Position numbers and translations under genes: made by a program
Origin: Phocaeicola sp.
Lineage (GTDB): Bacteria > Bacteroidota > Bacteroidia > Bacteroidales > Bacteroidaceae
Direction: 5' to 3'
Assembly: GCA_020026175.1 (NCBI GenBank)
Contig: JAHHQV010000022.1
Span: 1-40,247, forward strand
Length of the DNA: 40,247 nucleotides
In this document: piece after piece, positions 15,529 through 24,594 of the stretch
Layout: every line of letters starts with the position of its first letter
Numbering within the stretch: the first letter of the stretch is position 1
The notes under the pieces: model-generated
Told to the model about the DNA's origin: nothing
Database searches by the model: none
What the model saw: the letters and a program-made list of their open reading frames with translations, nothing else

Positions 15529-18500
15529 ATGAATATTCCAAAATATGCACTTGAAAACCGGAAAGTCATATATTTCTTTTTGGCTATAATGCTTATAGGA
15601 GGTGTGATTTCATTCTTCAAGCTTCCGAAAAAGGAAGACTCTCCTTTTGTCATAAAAACAGCTGCGATAGTGACACAATATCCGGGAGCTTCTCCTCAAG
15701 AAGTTGAAAAACTTATCACCGAGCCTATAGAAAGAGAAATACAGTCAATGGCAGACGTGTATCAGATAAAGTCGGAATCGTATTTCGGCATGTCGAAAAT
15801 CCTTATCGAACTTCAGCCTTTCATTGACGCCGGATATATGCCGGTGAAATGGGACGAGCTGAGAAGAAAAGTGGCGAACATACAGCCCAAGCTGCCTAGC
15901 GGGGCTTCTACCATATCGGTGAGCGATGATTTTGGCGACGTATTCGGTATCTACTACGCACTTACAGCCGACGAGGGCTTCAGCTTTAAGGAACTCAGAG
16001 ACTGGGCACAACGCATAAGGACTCTGCTTACTCCTATAGGAGGTGTGCAGAAGGTGGCACTGTTTGGAGAACAGACCGAAGTCGTCAACGTAAACATCTC
16101 CACCTCAAAGCTCTCAGGACTTGGCATAGACCCTACATCCATAATGGGAGTGTTGCAGAAACAGAACATACAGGTAAACACCGGAAGCATAAATACAGGA
16201 TCTTATCAGCTGAGATTGAGGACCGAGGGTACTTATACCTCGATAGAGGACATTGAGAACCAACTTATAGTAAGCAAGGAAGGAAGAGAAATAAGACTGG
16301 GAGATATAGCCGACATAGAAAGGGGCTATTATGACCCGCCTTCAACCCTCATGAAGGTCAACGGCAAGAGAGCCATAGGTATAGGCGTGGCTACCGGTGC
16401 GAAAGATGACGTGGTGGCAGTGGGCAACACAGTAGCAAAGGAGCTTGAGAAGATAGAACAGCTTCTACCTATCGGTATCGAGCTTAATACAATCTATCCT
16501 GAGAACAAGATTGCAGATGAAGCCAACAACGGGTTTATCATGAACTTGATAGAGTCTTTGGTGATAGTAATCCTTATTATATTTATAGTAATGGGGGCGC
16601 GCGCCGGAATGCTGATAGGTAGCTCGTTGCTATTCTCGGTAGGCGGAACGCTGCTGATTATGCTTGTACTTGGTGTTGGCCTGAACCGTACTTCGCTTGC
16701 TGCATTTATAATTGCCATGGGTATGCTGGTGGACAACGCCATCGTAGTGACCGACAATGCACAGATAGGCATAAAGAGAGGTGTAGACAGATACAGGGCG
16801 CTGATAGACGGAGCCATCAAGCCGCAATGGGCTTTGCTGGGTGCTACGTTTATAGCCATCTGCTCGTTCCTCCCCATGTATCTGGCACCTGCATCTGTGG
16901 CAGAAATCGTAAAGCCTCTGTTCATTGTGTTGGCAGTCTCGCTTGGACTGAGCTGGATTCTTGCACTGAGCCAGACCACCACCTTCGGCAACTTCATATT
17001 GAAGGACAAAGATGACAACGCACAGGAAAACAAGGACCCATACGACACAAAACTTTATCACAAGTTTGAAAATATCCTTAATCTGCTTATCAAGAGACGT
17101 TTTGTAACACTTATATCGGTATTTGCCATTCTTGTGGCTTCGCTTGTGATTATGGCACTTATGCCTCAGAGTTTCTTCCCTAAGATGAACAAGCCTTACT
17201 TCAGGGCAGACCTTGTGTATCCTGAAGGTTTCAGTATTCATAAGGTGGAAAGTGACATTCTGAAAGTGGAAAACTTCCTGAAGAACAATGACAAGGTGAA
17301 ATCGTACTCTGTGACTATGGGCGGCTCGCCACTGAGATATTATCTGGCAAGTTCTTCCTATGGTCCGAAACCTAACTTTGCCAATGTGCTGGTGGAAACA
17401 AAGAAGCCAGAAGATGCAGCCGAAGTGGAAGAATTGTTCTATACATATATGACCGACAGTTTTCCGGATATCATAACACGCTCTGCGCTATTCGCCTTGT
17501 CGCCCGTACCCGATGCAGCCATAGAGGTGGCCTTTATAGGTGAAAACATCGATACTCTTACCGCTCTGACAGAAAGGGCTAAGGATATAGCCAGAAGATG
17601 TGACATGGTGACTGATGTACGTGCAAACTGGGGGAACAAGGTTCCGGTATGGAAACCTTTGTTCTCACAGAAGAAGGGATTGAGACTAGGCATCACAAGA
17701 CAGCAGGTTTCCAACTCATTCCAGACAGCAACCAACGGTCTGCCTATAGGAGAATTCAGAGAAGGAGACATCTCTATCCCTATCCTGCTGAAAAACGACA
17801 GACTGGAGACTATCAACCTGAACGACATGAAGACTCTTCCTGTATTCAGCTCGAAAGGGAAATCGGTGAAGATAGAACAGCTGCTTGACGATTTTACTTT
17901 GGATTACGACTATAATGTAATCCGCCGTTTCAACCGCGAACGCAGCATGGCCATGCAATGTGAGCCCAAGAGGGGCGGAAACACTATGGCCGCCTTCAAG
18001 CAGGTATGGGAAGCCATAAACAAGGAGATAAAGATTCCGGAAGGATACAAGATAAAATACTTCGGAGAACAGGAATCGCAGGATGTAAGTAACGCTGCAC
18101 TTGCAAAGAACATGCCTCTGACATTCCTTCTGATTTATGTCACTCTGCTGCTGTTGTTTCCAAGCAATTTCCGCAAACCGGTATTGATTATGCTTATGCT
18201 GCCGCTGGTATTCATAGGTGTGGTGTGGGGACTGATTATTTTCGGAAAATCTCTTGACTTCTTTGCCATGTTGGGACTTTTGGGGCTAATTGGCATGAAC
18301 ATCAAGAACGCCATAGTGCTGGTAGACGAAATTGCCATTCAGCTGAGCGGCGGCAAGGGTGCAATCCCTGCCGTTGTAGAAGCTACAAAGACTCGTATCG
18401 TACCGGTAACAATGGCTTCGGGAACAACTATACTTGGTATGCTGCCATTGCTGGGAGATGCCATGTTTGCCGGAATGGCTGCTACAATTATGGGAGGTTT

Positions 18501-18579
18501 GCTGGTGTCTACCATACTTACCATATTTGTGTTGCCTGTTACTTATTGTATATTCTTTAAAATCAGAGCAGATAAATAA
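15529..18579 (+). CDS. RND efflux pump, inner-membrane permease (HAE1/AcrB-like)
   Basis: A 1016-residue pump, near the usual RND length, with the duplicated plan of a first transmembrane helix (about 12-30), a large periplasmic loop, six more helices, then the repeat. The porter-domain start VTQYPGASPQEVEKLITEPI is characteristic. In TM4 the proton-relay motif is GMLVDNAIVV: Asp402 is kept, but the second Asp of AcrB (Asp408) is Asn403. In TM10, GMNIKNAIVLVDE keeps the relay lysine (Lys926). It is preceded by the adaptor and overlaps the channel gene by one base (TAATG), so the three products are made together. The substrate is unknown. Confidence 0.94.
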   Translation: MNIPKYALENRKVIYFFLAIMLIGGVISFFKLPKKEDSPFVIKTAAIVTQYPGASPQEVEKLITEPIEREIQSMADVYQIKSESYFGMSKILIELQPFIDAGYMPVKWDELRRKVANIQPKLPSGASTISVSDDFGDVFGIYYALTADEGFSFKELRDWAQRIRTLLTPIGGVQKVALFGEQTEVVNVNISTSKLSGLGIDPTSIMGVLQKQNIQVNTGSINTGSYQLRLRTEGTYTSIEDIENQLIVSKEGREIRLGDIADIERGYYDPPSTLMKVNGKRAIGIGVATGAKDDVVAVGNTVAKELEKIEQLLPIGIELNTIYPENKIADEANNGFIMNLIESLVIVILIIFIVMGARAGMLIGSSLLFSVGGTLLIMLVLGVGLNRTSLAAFIIAMGMLVDNAIVVTDNAQIGIKRGVDRYRALIDGAIKPQWALLGATFIAICSFLPMYLAPASVAEIVKPLFIVLAVSLGLSWILALSQTTTFGNFILKDKDDNAQENKDPYDTKLYHKFENILNLLIKRRFVTLISVFAILVASLVIMALMPQSFFPKMNKPYFRADLVYPEGFSIHKVESDILKVENFLKNNDKVKSYSVTMGGSPLRYYLASSSYGPKPNFANVLVETKKPEDAAEVEELFYTYMTDSFPDIITRSALFALSPVPDAAIEVAFIGENIDTLTALTERAKDIARRCDMVTDVRANWGNKVPVWKPLFSQKKGLRLGITRQQVSNSFQTATNGLPIGEFREGDISIPILLKNDRLETINLNDMKTLPVFSSKGKSVKIEQLLDDFTLDYDYNVIRRFNRERSMAMQCEPKRGGNTMAAFKQVWEAINKEIKIPEGYKIKYFGEQESQDVSNAALAKNMPLTFLLIYVTLLLLFPSNFRKPVLIMLMLPLVFIGVVWGLIIFGKSLDFFAMLGLLGLIGMNIKNAIVLVDEIAIQLSGGKGAIPAVVEATKTRIVPVTMASGTTILGMLPLLGDAMFAGMAATIMGGLLVSTILTIFVLPVTYCIFFKIRADK

Positions 18580-19868
18580 TGAAAATAAGACATTTAATTT
18601 TAGCCGGAGTCATTTTACAGGTGACTCCAGGCTTGGCTCAGTCAACTTTAAGCTATAATGAGTTTGAAGACAAAGTGCTGGAATACAGCCTGGCTATAAA
18701 GCAGTCGGGAACCAATCTTACAGCCATGAAAAAGGCTATGCAGACTGCCAAGACCGGATTCTTCCCGGCTATTGACGCATCGGGCTCGTATCAGTACAGA
18801 ATAAACGACTATAATATGGACTTCGGAGGCATGGGAGTACCAATGAAACATGACTCTTATAGTGCAGAAGTGGGAATTGTGCAACCTATCTATGCTGGAG
18901 GTAATATAATAAACAACTATAAGGCTGCCAAAATACAGTCGGAAATGGCAGAACAGGCTTTGCAGCTTACTACTGACAACATTATCCTTGCTGCCGAATC
19001 GAGCTACTGGAAAACTGCTGCACAAAAGGAAATGTACGAAACAATGTGCCAATATGTAGATATTATAAAGCAACTGACTGAGGTCTTGCAGAATAAGTAT
19101 AATGACGGATTTATCAGCAAGACAGACCTTATACAGATGCAGGCCAGACTGAAGGAAGCTGAGCTACAGCGTTCGGGCAGCCTACAGGCGTATCACATAG
19201 CAAAACAGAACATGAACATTATGATGGGAGCCGAACCTATGGACTCTATCATCATAACCGACTCTATATCGGCCGTGTCGGAAATGTCGCAGTTTGTGGA
19301 TGTCAATACTGCACTGCAATTAAGAGCCGACCTGAAGATTTCACAACTTGATGTGGAATATCAGAAAAGACAACTGAAACTGTCGGTTGCCAAATATAAT
19401 CCTTCATTGTCGGTTGGATTTAAGGAAACTTGGGGTACACCAATGCTGAATGTATCCGGAGAGACTATGTTCAACAGTATTCTGTTTGTTTCGCTGAAAC
19501 TCCCTATATTCCATTGGGGAGCGCGATTCAAGAGCAAAGCTACACAGAAAGCCTTACTCCTGGGCAAGGAATATGCCCTTCAGGACAAGACTGACAAAAT
19601 AAAGCAGGAAGTGGCAAAAGCTTTCACAAATATAACTGAATACGAAAAACAGATTAACATTGCCAAAGAAAACTGTAGACTTGCCGAAGAGAATCTTGAT
19701 CTGAATACGTTCAGCTACTCTGAAGGTAAACTCACTATTCTGGATGTATTGTCTGCACAGCTTACTTGGATACAGTCTTACTCAAGCCTTATACAGACTC
19801 AGTTCAATCATAAGGTAGCTCTGGCTGAATATAAAAAGGCTACGGGCAGCAGATATCAGAAGCTATAA
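18579..19868 (+). CDS. TolC-like outer-membrane efflux channel
   Basis: A 429-residue exported protein; the signal peptide ends near GLAQ (residue 21). Two repeats of long alpha-helical hairpins interrupted by beta strands fit the outer-membrane efflux protein family: SAEVGIVQPIYAGGNIINNY for the first barrel strand pair and FVSLKLPIFHWGARFKSKAT for the second. The C-terminal helix contains EGKLTILDVLSAQLTW, a common ending pattern. The ATG shares one base with the pump stop codon. It should form the trimeric exit duct for the RND pump encoded upstream. Confidence 0.92.
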   Translation: MKIRHLILAGVILQVTPGLAQSTLSYNEFEDKVLEYSLAIKQSGTNLTAMKKAMQTAKTGFFPAIDASGSYQYRINDYNMDFGGMGVPMKHDSYSAEVGIVQPIYAGGNIINNYKAAKIQSEMAEQALQLTTDNIILAAESSYWKTAAQKEMYETMCQYVDIIKQLTEVLQNKYNDGFISKTDLIQMQARLKEAELQRSGSLQAYHIAKQNMNIMMGAEPMDSIIITDSISAVSEMSQFVDVNTALQLRADLKISQLDVEYQKRQLKLSVAKYNPSLSVGFKETWGTPMLNVSGETMFNSILFVSLKLPIFHWGARFKSKATQKALLLGKEYALQDKTDKIKQEVAKAFTNITEYEKQINIAKENCRLAEENLDLNTFSYSEGKLTILDVLSAQLTWIQSYSSLIQTQFNHKVALAEYKKATGSRYQKL

Positions 19869-19919
19869 TATCTTCTGTTGTCAGGGAAATATAGTTTTGT
19901 AAAGACTGGTGATTATAAA

Positions 19920-19970
19920 AAGAGAGTCCTGTCATCCTACTCTTCATGGAGTTGATGACGGGACTCTCTT
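19920..19970. terminator. Bidirectional terminator between the efflux operon and the MFS gene
   Basis: A 17-bp stem (19920-19936 with 19954-19970; one wobble position) around a 17-base loop, with A-rich sequence on the left and TTTT on the right. It lies between convergent genes and can end transcription in both directions. Confidence 0.85.
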
Positions 19971-20005
19971 TTCAGCTGCTGATATAGGGAATTGTATGTT
20001 ATTGA

Positions 20006-21379
20006 TTAATTATGGTTGATATTGGCCTCTTCGAGATGGTATCCGAACTTCTTGTCGGCCACCTTCAATGCAAAGGCTACAAGCAATGAAAGGATTGCAA
20101 AGCCTGTGAATATACACATTGGCAATGTATAGTTGTATTGGTTTGTTCCAGCTTCTGTAATACCTACTATACAATAGTTTTGAAGGACATAGCCTATAAG
20201 GGTAGGAACTCCCCACAAACCGATATTCTGGATAAAGAATATCAAGGCATAGGCTGTACCCAACTGATGTGCCGGAAATATCTTTGCCACTGAAGGCCAC
20301 ATGGCCGAAGGCACAAGAGAAAACGCTATACCAAGAATTATCATAAGGACAATTGCTATCCAAGAACCGGTGACGAAAGGTAAAGCATATACGAAGTGTA
20401 CTCCGATAAGCATTGCTGCACCAAGTACCATGATGGAAGCTGCCTTACCGCGCTTGTCAACCATTCCTCCGAATATTGGTGTGAGGAAAAGAGCTCCCAA
20501 CGCCGGAAGACCAGCAAACGTTCCTGCTACGGTTTCGCTAATCCCGTATTTTGAAATCATTAGTTCTGTAGCAAACTTCTGGAAAGGGAAAACACATGAG
20601 TAGAACAATACACATAGTAATGCTATCAGCCAAAAGCCCGGATTTGAAAGAATGGCAGCAACATCCTTGAAAGAGAATTTCTCATCATCCGGAGTTTCTT
20701 TTTTTGCAGTCTCTTCCATCTGCTTGTCAAGTTTCTTGTCTAGAACAGAAAATGAGAAAAATGCTATCATTCCACCTACAAGACATACAAGACCGATAAG
20801 TACTGGAGTGGTAAGCTCGCAAGTACGGGCTACGGGGATGGATACTGCATAAGCTGCCTGAGAACCTACACGGGCAAGAGCGACCTGCACACCCATCGCT
20901 GTAGCCATTTCTTTGCCACGAAACCATTTTGCTATCATCTTAGTGACTGTGATTCCTGCCACTTCGGCCCCTACTCCGAAAATGGAATAACCTGCCGATG
21001 CTATAAATACGTCCGACTTGTAGCCTAAGATAGTGGATGTGACTCCTACCATGTTTGTCATAGCATAATATTCGAGTCCTGTTCCTAAAACCATGAGGAT
21101 GGTAGCCAACTTTCCGGTGAAACGGATACCGAATTTATCTAAAATCAATCCTCCCCATATAAGCATCAAGCAGAAAACATTCAAGAAACTATATGCTCCG
21201 GTAAAAAGGCCAAAATCACCGCTACTCCATCCCAAGCCTGAAGGTGGAGCTGCTTCGAGCATTGACTTTAATGGTGCCACGACATCGTTTACATAATAGG
21301 CTGCCATCATAGTAAAGGCTACAATGGCAAGGGCACCCCAACGCATACCCCACGAATCATTCAATTTTTTTTGTTCCAT
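20006..21379 (-). CDS. Major facilitator superfamily (MFS) transporter
   Basis: A 457-residue polytopic membrane protein with about twelve hydrophobic helices. The loop after helix 2 contains GGLILDKFGIRFTGKLATIL, the usual MFS Gx3-D/K/R/G signature, and the second half repeats it as GGMVDKRGKAASIMVLG. A basic/acidic cytoplasmic loop (about 215-240, KKLDKQMEETAKKE) separates the halves. The transport substrate cannot be read from sequence. It is a single-gene unit convergent with the efflux operon; a weak promoter may lie in the 100 bases upstream. Confidence 0.87.
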   Translation of the reverse strand: MEQKKLNDSWGMRWGALAIVAFTMMAAYYVNDVVAPLKSMLEAAPPSGLGWSSGDFGLFTGAYSFLNVFCLMLIWGGLILDKFGIRFTGKLATILMVLGTGLEYYAMTNMVGVTSTILGYKSDVFIASAGYSIFGVGAEVAGITVTKMIAKWFRGKEMATAMGVQVALARVGSQAAYAVSIPVARTCELTTPVLIGLVCLVGGMIAFFSFSVLDKKLDKQMEETAKKETPDDEKFSFKDVAAILSNPGFWLIALLCVLFYSCVFPFQKFATELMISKYGISETVAGTFAGLPALGALFLTPIFGGMVDKRGKAASIMVLGAAMLIGVHFVYALPFVTGSWIAIVLMIILGIAFSLVPSAMWPSVAKIFPAHQLGTAYALIFFIQNIGLWGVPTLIGYVLQNYCIVGITEAGTNQYNYTLPMCIFTGFAILSLLVAFALKVADKKFGYHLEEANINHN

Positions 21380-21453
21380 TTGTATTTTTATTGATTAATA
21401 TTCAAAAAGCGATGTAAAGATACGCATTTTATGTCTATTTGTAAGGATATATG

Positions 21454-21461
21454 CAAATATA
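21454..21461 (-). promoter_or_regulatory. Possible promoter of the MFS gene (TATATTTG)
   Basis: The minus strand reads TATATTTG 74 bases before the MFS start, just after the terminator hairpin at 21486-21511. A TTTG lies upstream but at a short 16-base spacing, so the call is weak. Confidence 0.3.
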
Positions 21462-21478
21462 ATGTGATTTATACATAC

Positions 21479-21511
21479 AAAAAAAGCGCCATTCAATGAA
21501 AAGAATGCCGC
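21479..21511 (-). terminator. Terminator at the end of the candidate small RNA
   Basis: Minus-strand stem 21511-21503 with 21494-21486 (nine positions, one G-G mismatch), 8-base loop, followed by seven T residues (21485-21479). Confidence 0.7.
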
Positions 21512-21845
21512 CTGCTTCATAAAGAACCCCCCATTTAGGGTTCTTTTCATCTTTGGTTTTTCTAGTGTCTGAGTGTTATCCCTAATTTAAAAAACCAAAC
21601 TTCTTACCTTTACTAACTATATAAACCTATTAAACTAAAACCTGAAAACTAAATCTTTCTTATTCCTTAAGAAATCTAATACCTGTAAAGCATTATCACA
21701 ATGCCATTTCATTTTTCACCTTTAATTTTTACCTTAAAAAAACTTTTACCTAATACCTTAAATATTTTAATTACCTTAAGTTAAATCTAATACCTAAATA
21801 TTTCGTGTTATTATTTCCTTAATTATCCTATTGGTTTCTCAACCA
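21479..21845 (-). ncRNA. Candidate small RNA or independent leader transcript
   Basis: This stretch of the 790-bp gap 21380-22169 is bounded on the minus strand by a good promoter (21851-21881) and a terminator with seven T residues (21511-21479), giving about 365 nt. It encodes no convincing protein. It contains two copies of a 13-base unit AAATCTAATACCT (plus strand 21672-21684 and 21783-21795) and several more TACCT copies. Two more hairpins are present: a 10-bp stem 21552-21561/21590-21599 and a 9-bp stem 21521-21529/21538-21546. It could also be an attenuated leader of the MFS gene. The remainder of the gap up to 22030 has only AT-rich sequence and a 12-bp palindrome at 21920-21931. Confidence 0.35.
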
Positions 21846-21850
21846 CACTG

Positions 21851-21881
21851 CAAAGGTAATACATAAATTGAGAAAAACAAT
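21851..21881 (-). promoter_or_regulatory. Predicted promoter of the candidate small RNA
   Basis: The minus strand has ATTG (21881-21878), a 19-base spacer and TACCTTTG (21858-21851), fitting TAnnTTTG. It is 470 bases before the MFS gene. The 12-bp palindrome TGATATATATCA at 21920-21931 lies about 40 bases upstream and could be an operator. Confidence 0.55.
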
Positions 21882-22029
21882 GCTAAGCAACATCTTTTTC
21901 ATATACATAGCGCCTTTCTTGATATATATCATGTATAAGAATAGGTCGTGTAACAAATATCAATACGCATGTAACACTTTTAACAATTCAGACTGTTTTG
22001 GTTTCTTTTAATTGCTATATTATCAATCT

Positions 22030-22067
22030 AAAAAAAGCTGCTTCCCGGCTCACGTCGAAAAACAGCT
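22030..22067 (-). terminator. Terminator downstream of galE
   Basis: In minus-strand RNA a 12-pair stem begins AGCTG and closes with CAGCT, with three G-U wobbles that would be C-A mismatches on the other strand. Seven T residues follow. It lies about 100 bases after the galE stop, so it ends galE transcription and is specific to that direction. Confidence 0.8.
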
Positions 22068-22128
22068 ACAACACAAACACAAAATAAAACACGACAATAC
22101 TACTATGTAATTTATCTGCCTAGCAGAC

Positions 22129-22160
22129 TTATATCAGAATGTTCACACACTCTGATATAA
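22129..22160. other. Perfect 10-bp hairpin just after galE
   Basis: TTATATCAGA (22129-22138) and TCTGATATAA (22151-22160) are exact inverted copies around 12 bases, starting ten bases after the galE stop. There is no T run behind it, so it is more likely a 3' UTR stability element than a terminator. Confidence 0.5.
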
Positions 22161-22169
22161 TTTAAAGTA

Positions 22170-23204
22170 TCACATAATTCCTTTTTCACGCAAATGAACC
22201 TGCCACTGCCAAGCTGTACGCAATGTGTCTTCTACAGAAGTTTCGGCTTTCCAACCCAATTCATTGTTTGCATAAGCAGGATCTGCCCAAACTTTAACAA
22301 TATCGCCTGCACGACGTGGTGCTATCTGATAGTTAAGTTTAACGCCTGTTGCAGATTCGAAAGTCTTTATAAGTTCCAATACAGACAATCCACGACCAGT
22401 TCCTACGTTGAACACTTCTGCCTGCTGTTTCTGCTTGCCTTCAAGTATACGATTCATGGCAATGACATGAGCTTTTGCCAAATCGACTACATATATATAG
22501 TCACGTATACAAGAACCGTCTGGAGTATCATAGTCATCACCGAATACGCTTAGTTTTTCACGTATTCCCATAGCTGTCTGTGTAAGGTATGGGATAAGGT
22601 TTTGAGGAACACCATTAGGGAGTTCACCTATAAGGGCACTTGGATGTGCTCCTATAGGATTGAAGTAACGCAACATTATTGCGCTGATAGGAGAACCAGA
22701 TTTGATTGTGTCGCGGATAATCTCTTCGTTAATCTGCTTTGTATTGCCATAAGGAGATTCGGCAGCCTTGATAGGAGCTTGTTCGGTAACAGGCAATACA
22801 TCTGGCTGGCCATATACTGTACATGATGAAGAGAATATTATACCTTTTACATCATGCTTTGGCATCAATTCGAGAAGATTGATAAGTGAAACTAGATTGT
22901 TACGGTAGTAAAGCAATGGCTTTTCTACTGATTCGCCTACAGCCTTGCTTGCCGCAAAATGTATAACACCCTGTATACCCGGATATTTGGCAAAAACGGC
23001 ATCCATACCAGCATAGTCAAGGCAATCTACATGCTCGAAAGCCGGACGTGTCCCTGAAATCTGTTCTATGCTATCAACAACATCAGCTCTTGAATTTGAC
23101 AAATTGTCGACGATGATTACTTCATAACCGCTGTTCTGTAATTCAACTACAGTATGTGAGCCGATATAACCGGTTCCACCAGTAACAAGAATTCTTTTTT
23201 TCAT
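22170..23204 (-). CDS. galE: UDP-glucose 4-epimerase
   Basis: A 344-residue cytosolic short-chain dehydrogenase/reductase that interconverts UDP-glucose and UDP-galactose using bound NAD. The Rossmann motif TGGTGYIGSH lies at residues 8-17. The active site is visible as SSSCTVYG (about 125-132) and the catalytic pair Tyr152-x3-Lys156 (PYGNTK). The later FNVGTGRGLSVLEL segment is typical of GalE. Length is normal for the family. It is a single gene after the rnf operon terminator, with its own -7 element. It supplies UDP-galactose for capsule and glycan synthesis and can also feed galactose breakdown. Confidence 0.95.
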   Translation of the reverse strand: MKKRILVTGGTGYIGSHTVVELQNSGYEVIIVDNLSNSRADVVDSIEQISGTRPAFEHVDCLDYAGMDAVFAKYPGIQGVIHFAASKAVGESVEKPLLYYRNNLVSLINLLELMPKHDVKGIIFSSSCTVYGQPDVLPVTEQAPIKAAESPYGNTKQINEEIIRDTIKSGSPISAIMLRYFNPIGAHPSALIGELPNGVPQNLIPYLTQTAMGIREKLSVFGDDYDTPDGSCIRDYIYVVDLAKAHVIAMNRILEGKQKQQAEVFNVGTGRGLSVLELIKTFESATGVKLNYQIAPRRAGDIVKVWADPAYANNELGWKAETSVEDTLRTAWQWQVHLREKGIM

Positions 23205-23264
23205 AATTAAAAAATTTAAAATTTATACTATATTTTAGATTAAAGTTTTCTCCTTATGTTCAAG

Positions 23265-23272
23265 CAAATATA
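23265..23272 (-). promoter_or_regulatory. Predicted promoter of galE (TATATTTG)
   Basis: The minus strand reads TATATTTG, matching TAnnTTTG, 60 bases before the galE start and about 50 bases after the rnf terminator. No clear TTTG is seen at -33. Confidence 0.5.
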
Positions 23273-23318
23273 GTAATTAATATTAATAGAATGGTTTTAT
23301 TAATAAAAAAATAAGAAT

Positions 23319-23353
23319 AAAAAAATCCGGTTTCATTAAATAAAACCGGATTT
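23319..23353 (-). terminator. Terminator of the rnf operon
   Basis: A perfect 11-bp stem (23343-23353 with 23323-23333), nine-base loop, followed on the minus strand by a run of seven T residues. It lies 16 bases after the rnfA stop. Confidence 0.88.
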
Positions 23354-23368
23354 CATAATCTTTTCTTA

Positions 23369-23971
23369 TCAATTAAGTCCAAATAAAGCCGAAAGTCCTT
23401 TGTCAACGCCAGAGAAGCCCATAAAAGCCATAGCCAGCAGACCTGCCGTTACAAGTGCTATAGACATCCCTCTCATGCCTTTTGGAATGTTCACCAGGCT
23501 GAGTTGTTCGCGGATACCGGCAAACAATACTAGAGCCAATGCAAAGCCGATAGCTGTTGACAATGCATAAACAACTCCTGTAAGAAGATTGAAGTCTTTC
23601 TGAATAACAAGAATTGTAACACCAAGGATACAGCAGTTGGTTGTTATCAGCGGAAGGAATACTCCTAGAGCCTGATATAACGAAGGAGATACTTTTTTCA
23701 GAATAATCTCGACCATCTGAACCAATGCTGCAATAACCAGAATGAAAGCAATAGTCTGAAGATACTGCAATCCAAATGTATCAAGGACAAACTTCTGGAT
23801 AACGTAGGTTACTATGGTTGCAAGAACAAGGACAAATGCTACTGCTGCACCCATACCAATTGCCGTTTCCACCTTCTTTGAAACTCCCAGGAAAGGACAG
23901 ATACCCAAAAATTGTGACAACACAACATTGTTCACGAATATAGCAGAAATAAATATCAATAAATATTCCAT
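23369..23971 (-). CDS. rnfA: Rnf complex integral membrane subunit RnfA
   Basis: A 200-residue protein with about six transmembrane helices. The opening NNVVLSQFLGICPFLGVSKK is the RnfA/NqrE signature. A second conserved stretch, LPLITTNCCILGV, includes the membrane cysteine pair involved in iron-sulfur binding in this family. RnfA and RnfE are homologous and sit in opposite topologies at the core of the complex. It is the last gene of the operon, 20 bases after rnfE and directly before the terminator. Confidence 0.95.
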   Translation of the reverse strand: MEYLLIFISAIFVNNVVLSQFLGICPFLGVSKKVETAIGMGAAVAFVLVLATIVTYVIQKFVLDTFGLQYLQTIAFILVIAALVQMVEIILKKVSPSLYQALGVFLPLITTNCCILGVTILVIQKDFNLLTGVVYALSTAIGFALALVLFAGIREQLSLVNIPKGMRGMSIALVTAGLLAMAFMGFSGVDKGLSALFGLN

Positions 23972-23991
23972 ATTAAAGTCTTTTTAAAAGG

Positions 23992-24576
23992 TTATGCTTT
24001 TTTAAAGCGGTTAACAATAGCAATAAGATATCCAAGTGCTATAAATGCTCCCGGAGCAAGCACAAACACAAGCATTCCATACTCTTCGGGCAAAATGGCT
24101 ACATCAAAGATCTTACCTGTACCAAGAAATTCGCGAACTCCACCAAGCAAAGTCAACGCAATGGTAAAACCTAATCCCATTCCTAAGCCATCGAAGAATG
24201 AAGACAAAGGATTGTTCTTTGCAGCAAAGGCTTCGGCACGTCCCAAAAGGATGCAGTTGACAACGATAAGCGGTATGAACAGACCCAGTGTTGCATACAA
24301 GCCCGGCACGTATGCCTGCATCACCATCTGAAGAACAGTAACGAACGATGCTATCACTACAATGAAAATAGGAATACGAACCATATCGGGTACAAGCTTC
24401 TTTATCGATGATATAACCACATTTGAACAGATAAGGACAAACATTGTAGCAAGTCCCATACCCATTCCGTTTATTGCAGAAGATGTGGTACCAAGTGTAG
24501 GACACATACCCAAAAGGAGAACGAAAGTAGGATTTTCCTTTACAATTCCGTTCATCAATACTTTAAAGTTATTCAT
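23992..24576 (-). CDS. rnfE: Rnf complex integral membrane subunit RnfE
   Basis: A 194-residue polytopic protein homologous to RnfA and NqrD. It has NPTFVLLLGMCPTLGTTSSA near the N-terminus and LFIPLIVVNCILLGRAEAFA mid-protein, the conserved inverted-repeat cysteine regions. The rnfG gene ends 18 bases before it and rnfA begins 20 bases after it. With RnfA it forms the membrane core through which electrons cross between flavins. Confidence 0.95.
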   Translation of the reverse strand: MNNFKVLMNGIVKENPTFVLLLGMCPTLGTTSSAINGMGMGLATMFVLICSNVVISSIKKLVPDMVRIPIFIVVIASFVTVLQMVMQAYVPGLYATLGLFIPLIVVNCILLGRAEAFAAKNNPLSSFFDGLGMGLGFTIALTLLGGVREFLGTGKIFDVAILPEEYGMLVFVLAPGAFIALGYLIAIVNRFKKA

Positions 24577-24594
24577 TATCTTACTCTCCTCCCA

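Noticed and set aside
21601..21800. Repeated TACCT and AAATCTAATACCT units as a CRISPR-like array
   Set aside because: Spacing is irregular, repeats are short and only two long copies exist; no cas genes are present.
22129..22160. Hairpin after galE as its terminator
   Set aside because: It has no T run; a better terminator lies at 22030-22067.
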